Assembly: GCA_030998015.1 (NCBI GenBank)
Contig: JARWMV010000040.1
Coordinates: 62,001 to 126,000 of the forward strand
Direction of reading: 5' to 3'
DNA length: 64,000 nucleotides
Origin: Ceratorhiza oryzae-sativae
Lineage: Eukaryota > Basidiomycota > Agaricomycetes > Cantharellales > Ceratobasidiaceae
Shown: in pieces, positions 31,501-41,505 of the stretch
Layout of the letters: each line of letters starts with the position of its first letter
How positions within the stretch are numbered: the first letter of the stretch is position 1
The notes under the pieces: generated by a model
What the model saw: only the letters and a program-made list of their open reading frames with translations
Databases searched by the model: none
Told to the model about the DNA's origin: nothing
Made by a program: the position numbers and the translations under genes

Positions 31501-32066
31501 TTCAAAAGGGCCATGACAAACTTAAGGCTGCTCTGGAAATATCAAACCAGAGGATCAAAGAATATTATGACCAGGAGCATTGGACCCCAGAAGCTATTAA
31601 GATTGGAGATGAAGTCTGGCTTGACACCAAGAACATACAGACACAACAGGCCTCCAGGAAACTGGCCCACAAGAGAGTTGGACCATTCAAGGTAGTAGCA
31701 CAACATGGCACTCACACCTTCAAACTGGACTTGCTGATAACCATGAAAATACACCCAGTATTTCATGTCTCACTCCTGACCAAACATAAAGACAACCCTT
31801 ACAGGCATCAGGTTTCCCCACCACCACCTGTGGTAACTCCTGAAGGGGAAGAAGAATTTGAAGTGGAACAGATCATAAAGTTGTGATACAACAAAAGGTC
31901 TAACATCTTCAAATACTATGTCAAATGGCTCAGTTATGATAAGCAACAATGGTTAACTTACAATGACCTGGTAAACGCACCAGAACTCATGGTTGACTAT
32001 GTCAAGTCACACCCAAAGGCACCCCATGACCCCCATGCCTTGAAGGGGGGAAGTGTCACAAACTGA
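28536..32066 (+). pseudogene. pol, copy A: PR, RT, RNase H, integrase, chromodomain
   Basis: Starts with ATG inside ATGA shared with the gag stop. Protease WAMIDSGATSVFI at about 28,730; RT with HMCIDYWQLNEM, MQFGQKNAPGTF and YMDDILVFS at 29,690; RNase H with LETDASGYATGAVL; HHCC zinc domain (CHDNPAAGHPGQ, CESCIRNK); integrase core (CDLITGLPLSEGF, KTISD, PQTDGQSE); and chromodomain KYYVKWLSYDKQQW at about 31,915. Three in-frame stops: TAG 29,646-29,648 just before the YMDD strand, TGA 31,170-31,172 beside the second integrase Asp, and TGA 31,884-31,886 at the start of the chromodomain. The frame ends 13 bases inside the 3' LTR. Confidence 0.92.
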
Positions 32067-32427
32067 CACACATATATCCACTCTATAATATTTTCTTGAT
32101 TTACTACATTTTATGAGACCATTCTTCAAACATACTTGCCTTTTATGGTATGTCTGTGTCATGTGATTCAGGGGATGTTCCAGAATGATAACCAAGATGT
32201 ATTTCAACTCTGATGTGAAATTCTGCAGTTCTGCAGTTGCTTCTATTGCTTCTATCTCTTATTGGTCATGACTCACTGTACAGACTTGTTTGTTATGATG
32301 TGGCTTGTATTGTGTATATAAACCAGGTCAAGTTCACAGAGGACTCCTCAAGAACTTGACCTCTCATCAAATACAAGTTCTTTCTTTCTTACTATTTTCC
32401 TCATCGCCTGACTTGTCATTGTTGACA
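32054..32427 (+). repeat. 3' LTR of copy A
   Basis: TGTCACAAACTGACA...TTGTTGACA, 374 bp. It differs from the 5' LTR of the same copy mostly by transitions, so the copy is older than the giant element. Confidence 0.93.
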
Positions 32428-32432
32428 AGCTT

Positions 32433-33108
32433 GAATGATAGATGGTACAGTTGTATCATTTTGGATGGATGGAGTAGATGATGGAAATGGTCCAAACACT
32501 GGAAATCTCTTGGTTGAGTGGGCACCCTCAGCTAGAACTACAGAATTATGATATGCATTTATGCATTTGGTGGGAGATGTAATGAGTGATATATACTTAT
32601 CCTCAGGTGGAGGCTCCAAGAGAAGTGGTGTTGAAGGAAAGTGAGCAGGAGTGGAAGGCTCTGGCATTGAATATGTGTATATGAAATATTAGCCATTACA
32701 CAGCTTGGCCATTATTATACCCACCAATGTCAAAATGAAAGGTTTGCATCTGAAAAGTGGATGGAATTCCAGAAGTGGAGATATTGGGTATTTGAACTGC
32801 AATAAAAGGAGCATTGTTTATTGGCATTGAAAATCATAAAAGCAAAGTAGCTTACCTGTGTATTTGGCTGAGATGTGTGCTTCACCTACTTCAGGTGGGG
32901 CACCATTTGTAATCATTGATGGAACCAATGCATTTCCAACATTATCTGCAGCCAAGGTTGCTGTTGAAGAAGATCCTGAGGAATCAACATCAGTATCTGA
33001 TGCATCAATTAAGCAAAATGCAAACCAATTTTTGGGATGACACAGGTATTCAAGGTGAGTGGGACATGAGATGGCCAAGTCCAAGCTGTTGGATATCCAG
33101 TGAAATCC
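32433..33108 (-). pseudogene. Exons of the unassigned gene, between elements A and B
   Basis: The minus-strand block 33,108-32,852 has LEYLCHPKNWFAFCLIDASD and a Ser-rich stretch and ends at a GTAAGC donor (..SAKYTG). A small exon follows at about 32,797-32,735, then a block 32,667-32,428 (PSTPAHFPSTPLLLEPPPED ... VPSIIQA) that is cut by element A and continues in frame at 25,765. I do not recognise the protein. The block at the right is cut by element B, and the strand and frame go on at 39,511. Confidence 0.45.
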
Positions 33109-33113
33109 CTAGT

Positions 33114-33489
33114 TGTCAATGATGACAAGTCAGGTGACAAAGAAAATAGTAAGAAAAGAAAAGAACATGTATTTGACAAGAGGTCAAGTTCTTGAGGAGT
33201 CCTCTGTGAACTTGACCTGGTTTATATACACAATACAAGCCACATCATAACAAACAAGTCTGTACAGTGAGTCATGACCAATAAGAGATAGAAGCAATAG
33301 AAGTGACTGCAGAACTGCAGAATTTCACATCAGAGTTGAAATACATCTTGGTTATCAGTCCAGAACATCCCCTGAATCACATGACACAGATATACCATAA
33401 AAGGCAAGTATGTTTTGAAAATGGTCTCATAAAATGTAGTAAATCAAGAAAATATTTTAGAGTGGATATATGCATGTCAGTTCATGACA
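33114..33489 (-). repeat. 3' LTR of copy B
   Basis: 376 bp, same family as the LTRs of A and C. The plus-strand text ends TTCATGACA next to CTTCCCCCC, the polypurine tract in reverse. Confidence 0.93.
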
Positions 33490-36402
33490 CTTCCCCCCAT
33501 CAAGGCATGGGGGTCATGGGGTGCCCTTGGATGTGACTTGACATAGTCAGCCATGAGTTCTGGTGCATTTACCAGGTCATCGTAAGTTAACCATTGTTGC
33601 TTGTCATAACCAAGCCATTTGATGTAGTATTTGAAGACATTAGACCTTTTGTTGTATCACAACTTTATGATCTGTTCCACTTCAAATTCTTCTTCCCCTT
33701 CAGGAGTTACCACAGGTGGTGGTGGGGGAACCTGACGTCCATAGGGGTCATCTTTATATTTGGTCAGGAGTGAGACATGAAATACTGGGTGTATTTTCAT
33801 GGTTATTGGCAAGTCCAGTTTGAAGGCATGAGTGCCATATTGTGCTCCCACCTTGAACAGTCCAACTCTCTTGTGGGCCAGTTTCCTGGAGGCCTGTTGT
33901 GCCTGTATGTTCTTGGTATCAAGCCATACTTTGTCTCCAACCTTAATAGCTTCTGGGGTCTGATGCTTTTGGTCATAATATTTCTTGATCCTCTGGTTTG
34001 ATATTTCCAGGGCAGCCTTAAGTTCATCATGGCCCTTTTGAAGCCATTCTGCATGATTGTCTGCTAAGGGAAATTCTTGTCCCTCCTTGTCCCCAACTGC
34101 CAACCTTGGATGGAAACTGTAGTTTGCAAAGAATGGTGATTTGCCAGTTGAGGCATTGACACCATTGCTGTAGGCAAATTCAGCTAAAGGTAAGAGTTGG
34201 ACCCAGTCATCTTGCTGATCTGATATGTAGTGTCTGAGGTACCCTTCTACTACTTGATTAGCCCTTTCAGATTGGCCATCTGTTTGGGGGTGATATGCTA
34301 TGGAGTAGGAAGGTTTTATATCCAGCTGTTTATACAGGTGCCTTAGGAATTTGGATGCAAAGTTGGGGCCACAGTCTGAAATGGTTTTCTGTGGTAACCT
34401 GTGAAGTTTCCATACATAAGTTAGGAACAGGTTTGTGCAATCCATGGCACTGGCCTCTGATTGACATGGAATAAAGTGGGCCATTTTTGTCAGTTGATCA
34501 ACTACTGTAAATATGGTGTCAAACCCTTCTGACAGGGGTAGTCCAGTAATCAGGTTGTAGGTGATTTCCTCCCAAGGTTTTTCTGGTGCTGGTATTGGGT
34601 TTAGGAGCCCTGGGGGAACTTGGTTGCTGTGCTTGTTCCTAATACAGGATTTGCAATGTGTGACATATTTGTTGACTGATTTCTTCATTGATGACCATGC
34701 ATATTTGCAGTTTAACAATTCATATGTTCTGAACTGTCCTGGGTGTCCTGTGGATGGGTTATCATGACAACTTTCAATAATCAGCTTGCGAAGTTCTTTG
34801 TTATTTGGGACATAGATTTGGCCCTTGTATCATAAAATTCCTTCATCCCATTCCCAATTCTTGACCTTCTTGTTGTCATCTAGGGCTTTTAGCACTTTTG
34901 ACAGGTGCTCATCTCCTGGGATAGTGTCCCTAATGAGTTGTTCCAGGTTGTGGTCCAGTGTGATTGCTTGTAGCCACAATGATTTTCATTCCAAAAATTG
35001 GTTTTGCACAAGCAGAGCTTGGCTCTCACTCCCCTCTTTAGGGACATGCCTTGACAACCTTGAGAGTATGTCTGCCTGGCCATTTTTTGCTCCTTTGATG
35101 TATAGGATCTTGAATTCAAATCTAGATAGGAACTTGTGCCATTGTGTTACTTGGCCATTCAGTGGCTGATTTGTCTTCCAGTACTCCAAATTTTTGTGAT
35201 CACAAACAATGTTTACTGGGTGTTTGGCCCCTTCTAGCAAGTGATGCCAGTGTTTGAGGGCTTTTATAATTGCCAGCATTTCTTTCTTGTAGATGTCATA
35301 GTTCCTTTCTGCCAGAACCATAGCTTTAGAGTAGTAGGAGATTGGGTGTAACATTCCATCTTCTCTGTATTGCAATAGTACAGCACCTGTGGCATAGCCT
35401 GAGGCATCTGTTTCCAGAATGAATGGTTTACTGGGTTCTGGCTGAATTAGGAGGGGGGCTTCCTTTAATTTCTGCAATATCATTGATGTGTGGGAGTGGG
35501 TACATGTTGGAGACTGTCATTTCATTTAGCAACCTGTAGTCAATGCACATGTGCAGCTTCCCATTCTTTTTTTTAACAAATATGGCAGGGGATGCCATTG
35601 GCAACCTGGAGGGTCTAATATGCCCTGCTTTCAGTTGGTGGTCCAAGGTCTTGCCCAATTCTGCATCTTCCTTGACACCCAAACTATATATGGGGCCATG
35701 CCTTGGCTTGGCATCTGGTTTTAGATCTATTTCCATATCCCACTTCCTATGGGGTGGTAATGGCTGGACATCATCTTCTTCAGCAAATATTTTCTGGAAC
35801 TTTGTATATTTTGCTGGAAGCAAGTCTAAGGAGTCCAACTGGAGTTCCTTGGGTTCATTTGCTCGCACATGTAGGGGTTTTGTGATGCAGTGCTTCAAAC
35901 ATATTGTTGAATTGAACTTCATGTCCTTTCCATCCCAATCAATGTCAGGATTATGGAATTTGAGCCATGACATGCCCAGGACTAAATCATTTTTGCCAAT
36001 GTTCACAATGTAAGCACTGAGAATTTCTTGGTGCCCCTGAATGCACAACTCAAAGGTGCAGTAATAGGTCACAGACCCAGAGTCAATCTCCCTTCCATCG
36101 ATTGCTTGTAGTTTTTTTGGTGTTTTTAGGCAGACAGTAGGAATATGGTATTGTTTAACCAGGTCTTCATGTATAAATACTGATGTGGCCCCTGAATCAA
36201 TCATGGCCCATCTGTTGAATTTTTTCATATTATATGCAGACTTGTGTTCAGGGGTTATGCACAGAGGGAATGCATGAAAGAAAAACTGAAGTTGTGATTG
36301 GTTTCCTAATGACATACATTCCATTTCCATATTTTTATTTTCATTCTGCACATCTTGTAACATAGCACCCAAGACTGCCCCCCTGGCATGGTTTGAGCTC
36401 AT
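33477..36402 (-). pseudogene. pol, copy B, RT core deleted
   Basis: Protease (MIDSGATSVFI) and RT N-terminal part run from ATG 36,402 to about 35,485. There YPLPHINDIAE joins directly to KLKEAPLLIQPEPS of the RNase H side, removing about 600 bp with the catalytic YMDD block. RNase H (ETDASGYATGAVLL) continues to a TGA at 34,986 and another stop follows near 34,830. Zinc domain, integrase core (PQTDGQSE intact, second Asp present in SDCGPNF) and C-terminal part are open from 34,718 to 33,657, then a TGA at the chromodomain start. A copy with a good integrase but no RT can only be copied with help from another element. Confidence 0.92.
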
Positions 36403-37790
36403 TCTTTTACTGACTCATCATCAGATGTTTCTACATCCTCTACAACTGCCTTGTATCCTGACATCTTGGCTGAGGGACACTTGGTGGCAACATGACCACA
36501 TCCTCCACAGTTGTAGCAGGTATTCATCCCTTTCCCTTTTCCTGCACTATCCAAGTCCATTGCAACTGGATCCTTTGCCTTGGGGGCTGCCAGTGGGTGA
36601 TTGTCCTTCTTTATGTCCTTGAAGGATTCTTGTATGTTGGAATTGCTACCATTGTAGTGAACAGTAGGAACAGTGAAGCCCTTGGCATTGGGCCTGATGG
36701 CCACAATTTGGCCCTTGACTGCCCTGCCATCCTTGATCTTGTATATCTGCTCCCCATTCTTGAATTTCTCCTTTTGGGAATTGCTTTGGGAGGTAGTTGT
36801 TGGCCTGCTGGACAAGGCATTGTTGCTGCTGGACTTGTTACCCCCATGAGATGTCCTTTTGCTACCAAATGAAATGAGGCAGCAGTCAATTTCCAGGGCT
36901 TGCTGAGTGAGCTGGGCAAAGGTTTTGGTGCAGGGGTCATAGTTTTGGGCCACCATGCTGTCTGTTACATCTGATGATAGACCATCATAAAACTGGTCAC
37001 ACATGGCTGCATTGTTGTAGTTGAGCCCTGTTGAATATAAATTGAATAGGGTGAGGTAATCCTGAACCATCTTGGATTGTTTCAGTTTCCACCACTTATT
37101 GCAGTTATTTTTGGTGTGGTTCAGGTCCCCATAACAGGTAGTAAACTCCTGCCAAAACAGGTTGGCATCATGAAGCCATGGGATCACAGTTCCAGGGTTT
37201 AAGATTTTGAATTCCTTGTATGAGTTAACCCATTCAGCAGCAGATCCTTCAAGGTAGGACATAATGAAGGTGACCACCTGGTCAGCAGAGTGCCCACTCA
37301 TATTTGTATTGATATATCACATGCATGCAATCCTGAATGAGATGGTGTCTTCACACTTTGTGCCATCAAATTTTTGGGGAGCAGCCATCTTAACTTTTGC
37401 AGTTGATCTGCTAGAGGGAGTAGTGGCTGCTGGTTGTGGCTGAGTTGTGCTTGAGGAAGGTTGTACTTGGGCAATGCTGGTGCCACCCAAAGAGATGTGG
37501 ATTTGTGCTTTGATGCACATGATGGTGGTTTGAAGGATCACTAACATGCTGACTAGGTTGTTAATGTTGGTGGCCAGCCCAGCCATGTCGGCATCTATCT
37601 TTGCTTGTTTAGTCATGAGCTTTGCATCGAGCAAGTCTGTGTAGGTTTTGTTGTTATGTTCAACATCCCCAATATCATTTTGGAGGTTGTTGGTTTGTTC
37701 TTGCAGTTCATCCATTGACTGAAGCATGTAGACCACTTTGTCTCCATTGGACATATTTGCCCAAGCAGGGGCAGGAGTTGGCAACACCAT
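36399..37790 (-). pseudogene. gag, copy B, split by one stop
   Basis: ATG at 37,790. The N-terminal part (MLQSMDELQEQTNNLQNDIG) is coiled-coil-like. A TGA at 37,317 follows IACM, at the codon that is CGA in copy A. The frame then goes on with the capsid-like part (FTTCYGDLNHTKNN), a Ser/Lys-rich linker and the zinc knuckle CYNCGGCGHVATKC, and ends in TGA at 36,399-36,401 overlapping the pol ATG. Confidence 0.9.
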
Positions 37791-38000
37791 TTCAGAAAGG
37801 ACTCAGGTGGATTCTAGAGACGACAGAGACAATAAGGAAGTACAGGAAATTGAGAGTTGTTTTGATAGTAGAAGATTTCTGTTCCTTGCACAAGTCTATA
37901 AATTTCAAAGTTTTTGATTTCCCCAAACCTCAACCACATGTTGTCCAAATCCCAACTTTTGGTGTCCTGACAACAATATGGGCATTCCACCCTTTTCAGT

Positions 38001-38754
38001 TTAATTTGATCCTGAAGGAGGGCTTCCTTGGGGAGAATTGACTTGGGCTGCCAGAAGGGGTGCTTCTTCCTGAATTGGTGAGCCTGTGCCACTTGAAAAG
38101 GTAGGATGAGGGAGGTCTGATGGTGTTGAGAAGACAGGTAAGGCATACTTGTGGGGTGCAGTTGTTTCTTGGACTATTGCTTCTAGTCTGAGATGGTCTT
38201 GGAGGAGGGATAGATAGTCCTCCTGATGTTTGTGCAAACACTCAGTTAGGTATGTGCAGTGGGCCTCAGCTTTGTGAAGTTTTTCATGAGTTTCTTTGTA
38301 CTTATTTTGGTAATAACAATACCTGTCTTGGAAGTTTTCAATGGTGTTTAACAGGTGACAAAGAAGTTGTTGGCCAAGGTTCTCCAGCTTATAGCTGGTT
38401 GCAGGGGATGGTGTAGTAGTATAAAAATTTGCCCTTTTTAGGACAGTAGGGGCAGTGCACAGGGAAGGTGGCTCAATTTGCTCAGTGGCAAATTTTGCAC
38501 TCAGGGGCACCCGGCTTGGTAACAAAGGCTTGTTGGGCTTGTCCAACTTTCTGGGGGCAGACTTTGACAATTATTACTTGGTTAAAATTGATGTGCCTGG
38601 CCTCTTCAAGGATATCTTCAACCAAATTGAGGGTGAAGCAATGGATAGACAGGTGTCCAAACCACCCACACAAATGGCAGTGCTGGTCTTCTGTAAAAGG
38701 TTGTGCCACTTGAGGGCTGTGCACCCTGTCAGAGACATACTTGAACAAGAGCAA
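38001..38754 (-). CDS. ORF0, copy B
   Basis: Frame 1 carries the knuckle HCHLCGWFGHLSIHC and stops at 38,482 (TGA after CKICH). Frame 2 is open from 38,570 to 38,001 with the coiled-coil-like part (HKAEAHCTYLTECLHKHQED). Arrangement as in copies A and C; see copy A for the reading problem. Confidence 0.5.
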
Positions 38755-39118
38755 GATAAAAAAAGAAAAATAGACCCTTTCCCAAGTCTATTGGAATAGG
38801 AAGGTGACCTCCATTGCTCAACTAATTAAGGGCAATGAGCAACCCCACCTCTTGTTGACAAAAGAGATTAGAGAACCAAAGCTTGTTATGACGTGTGAGG
38901 GACCCAACCTTTGGTCAGTGAGCAGCCACATCTGTGAAGACCAGTAGTGCTTCAACTGATATAGGTATGCAAGGTTTCACAGGGGCATGTATAGGGCAAC
39001 AATGTCTCATGGCTGTGGATAGGTGGAGTGGGATTGGGGAAGGCAACAGAGAGTTATCTCAAGATGACACCAATGGCATTCAAGATGTATCCCAGACAAC
39101 ACTGAGACTTATGATTGA

Positions 39119-39134
39119 CAAGAACTTGACCTGA
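39119..39134 (-). other. Self-primer site of copy B
   Basis: On the minus strand AGGTCAAGTTCTTG follows the LTR after two bases and matches, in reverse complement, the LTR at 39,202-39,216 over 14 bases. Same arrangement as copies A and C. Confidence 0.75.
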
Positions 39135-39510
39135 TGTCAACAACAACAAGTCAGGCAACAAAGAAAATAGTAAGAAAAGAAAAGAACTTGTATTCAACAA
39201 GAGGTCAAGTTCTTGAGGAGTCCTCTGCAAACTTGACCTGGTTTATATCCACAATACAAGCCACATCATAACAAACAAGTCTGTACAGTGAGTCATGACT
39301 GATAAGAGATAGAAGTGATAGAAGCAACTGCAGAACTGCAGAATTTCACATCAGAGTTGAAATAAATCTCAGTTATCAGTCCAGAACATCCCCTGAATCA
39401 CATGACACAGATATACCATAAAAGGCAAGTATGTTTTGAAAATGGTCTCATAAAATGTAGTAAATCAAGAAAATATTATAGAGTGGATATATGCATGTCA
39501 GTTTGTGACA
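39135..39510 (-). repeat. 5' LTR of copy B
   Basis: 376 bp, reads TGTCAACAACAACAAG on the plus strand and ends GTTTGTGACA. The TATA-type box of copies A and C is altered here (GTTTATATCC on the plus strand). Confidence 0.93.
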
Positions 39511-39515
39511 CTAGT

Positions 39516-40788
39516 CAACCACTGACTGAGCTGCTTTACATGTGGGACAGGACAAGACAAAGTATGGCCATGAACCTGTTCAATCATGTCCAGCACACAC
39601 ATGAACAAGAGCTCTTCACAGTTCACAACAAGTGAGGAGCTTAATTGCATGCCTGGCTTTGACAGTGACTATAATACTGTAAGTACATTTTCTGGGGGAT
39701 ATAGAGCACAATACCTTGGTGGCAAGCTCAATAGACATATCTTGATGTTTCCAAGACACCTTTGGTTGGAAGAAGAGCCTCAATATGGGAACAATGATGG
39801 AAGAACCAGTGGCCAGATCAAGATATTTCTGAGCATGATCAGCTCTAGTAGCTAACCCAGACTGTTTCTGTAACAGATTTACCATGAGCTAGTGCAAATT
39901 GATATATCTGTCAGCTCACAGTAACAATCCCCCAAATGCCCTGGGCAAGTAACCCAAACTGGTGACAATATGCATGAGTTTTTGCAGCCTTCTCATGCAG
40001 ACCCACAACATTCTCAAGCATGTGAGCAACAGAGAGGTGATGCTCTGCAGTTCCAGGCACACCAGATGGCTCAATGGGATTGGACAATTGTGCATCTGAC
40101 ACAAGCTAAAACATGTTAGGGTTGACTGAAGGCTAACCTGTTTACTCACAATTTTGGAAAGGAGACCATCAATAGAACTCTCCATAGAAACTAGTGAGCC
40201 AATAATCCACTCTGCCTTATCTGCTAAATTTGACTTGGAGGGGCAGACATCAGGAAGCTGGGTTGGTGATGAAGCCAAGGCATAAGCTGAAGGGTCAATT
40301 TGAGCAGCAGGGAAAAGTATATATAAGAGCACATCCAGGAGACTAAGATTGAGCTGAAATCAATTCAGAGCACAGGTAGCAGTACAAGTTGGAGCAGTTG
40401 AACATGTAGGGAAGAAGGCTGGCACATTTTTTGGTTCCATGACCTCAGAGTTGTCAATGATCTGACCAAGAGCTTCCAGAATAAGCTGGGTAGAGTGGAA
40501 TGTAGCAGGGTGGCCTGCAGGGAGATCAGGAAGATACTTTCTGAATTCTAATTTCACTGCTGAAGTTACAGTCATATCTCCTGGAATATTCTTCAAGATC
40601 TGAGAGCAGCAGGGCATTTGTTGGATTACAAGTGAATGTATCCAAGGGCTCCCCTTAGGGACTGGGGTTACACTATTGTTTATGTCAATAGACATGGGGT
40701 AATCAAATAGAATCAGGAAGTGCTCGTAGTGGTTGTCAGGAGCAAGTTGAAAATAATTTGCATATTCCTTGGTCACATGATAAAACAA
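39516..40788 (-). CDS. Unassigned minus-strand gene, right of element B
   Basis: Open blocks: 40,788-40,360 (FYHVTKEYANYFQLAPDNHY, FDYPMSIDINNS, AGHPATFHSTQLILEALG), 40,330-40,140 (PAAQIDPSAYALASSPTQL, IDGLLSKIVSK) and 40,102-39,911 (HHLSVAHMLENVVGLHEKA). A further block lies at 39,885-39,730 (PILRLFFQPKVSWKHQD). Splice-like GT and AG dinucleotides separate them. I recognise no domain. The last part may be the upstream half of the gene cut by B at 39,511. The start at 40,788 is uncertain. Confidence 0.35.
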
Positions 40789-40810
40789 CCCTGATGATTA
40801 GTCAGCATAG

Positions 40811-41060
40811 CACTTGACAGTTGAGTACTCTGATGACACATAATTTCCAAATGAGGTATTCACTACATAAAAGCACTTGACTGTCAAGTACTCTGATGAC
40901 ATATAATTTCCAAATATGGAATTGAGTACATAAAAGCACTTGACTGTTGAGTACTCTGATGACACATAATTTCCAAATGAGGTATTCACTACATAAAAGC
41001 ACTCAACTGTTGAGTACTCTGATGACATATAATTTCCAAATGAGGTGTACAATATCTGAA
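40811..41060. repeat. 63-bp minisatellite, four units
   Basis: Units start at 40,811, 40,874, 40,937 and 41,000, each 63 bp, of the type CACTTGACTGTCAAGTACTC...ATGACA(C/T)ATAATTTCC. Each unit opens with an imperfect palindrome around CTTGACNGTCAAG. Because 63 is a multiple of three the array is open in several frames; I do not take these as genes. A single related motif is at 45,268-45,297. Confidence 0.85.
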
Positions 41061-41500
41061 TGTTATCATTGGCACAGTGCTTCAATGTTAAACAATGTCA
41101 AGGGACTGCATGGGAATTTTGGGCTTCATAGCTCTTGAGTATACACATGTAACATCAGGATCTACCTCCTGCTCCAGCAAATTTTGTCAATGCAGGAGTG
41201 GAGGCAAGAGCTGAAATTTTCTGGGAGCAGTGGAAATTTCAGTGAAATTCTACTTCAGTGCAACATATTTGATAGAGAACAATCTGCCAGAATCCCAGCT
41301 TCTCAATGATACATATGTTAACAAAATTGGCCCAAAACTGAGTAAGCAAAAAACAGAATATTGAGTGCACCATTGGGGCATTAGCTTAGGCACAGCCCTC
41401 ATGTTAGAATATTGTGGAAATGTGTGTCTTTCAGCTAGAGCCTATCAGAAATCTTGCTCATTTAAACTAGCCAGCTGATTGGTACACCATTCAACATGTA
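41061..41500. other. No gene seen
   Basis: AT-rich stretch between the minisatellite and the end of the KDZ gene. A weak relative of the CCAG/CTGG-rich repeat may lie at 41,170-41,300. Nothing else supported. Confidence 0.4.
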
Positions 41501-41505
41501 CTGTA

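Larger units (their letters stand above)
25766..32427 (+). mobile_element. Chromovirus copy A, 6.66 kb, plus strand
   Basis: Two 374-bp LTRs (25,766-26,139 and 32,054-32,427) and a perfect target duplication AGCTT (25,761-25,765 and 32,428-32,432). Order: self-primer site, zinc-knuckle ORF0, gag, PR-RT-RH-IN, chromodomain, polypurine tract (32,042-32,053, GAAGGGGGGAAG), LTR. Gag lacks its N-terminal part by deletion and pol has three stops. Two further copies of the same family, B and C, are in this window. Confidence 0.95.
33114..39510 (-). mobile_element. Chromovirus copy B, 6.4 kb, minus strand
   Basis: LTRs of 376 bp at 33,114-33,489 (3') and 39,135-39,510 (5'); target duplication CTAGT at 33,109-33,113 and 39,511-39,515. 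Polypurine tract at 33,490-33,503. Same gene order as A. The RT core is deleted and gag, pol and chromodomain have stops, so it cannot move on its own. Confidence 0.95.

Noticed and set aside
40798..41085. 95-codon minus frame with repeats of SSEYSTVKCFYV
   Set aside because: The 63-bp tandem repeat is a multiple of three and keeps the frame open by itself; no start or context supports a protein.
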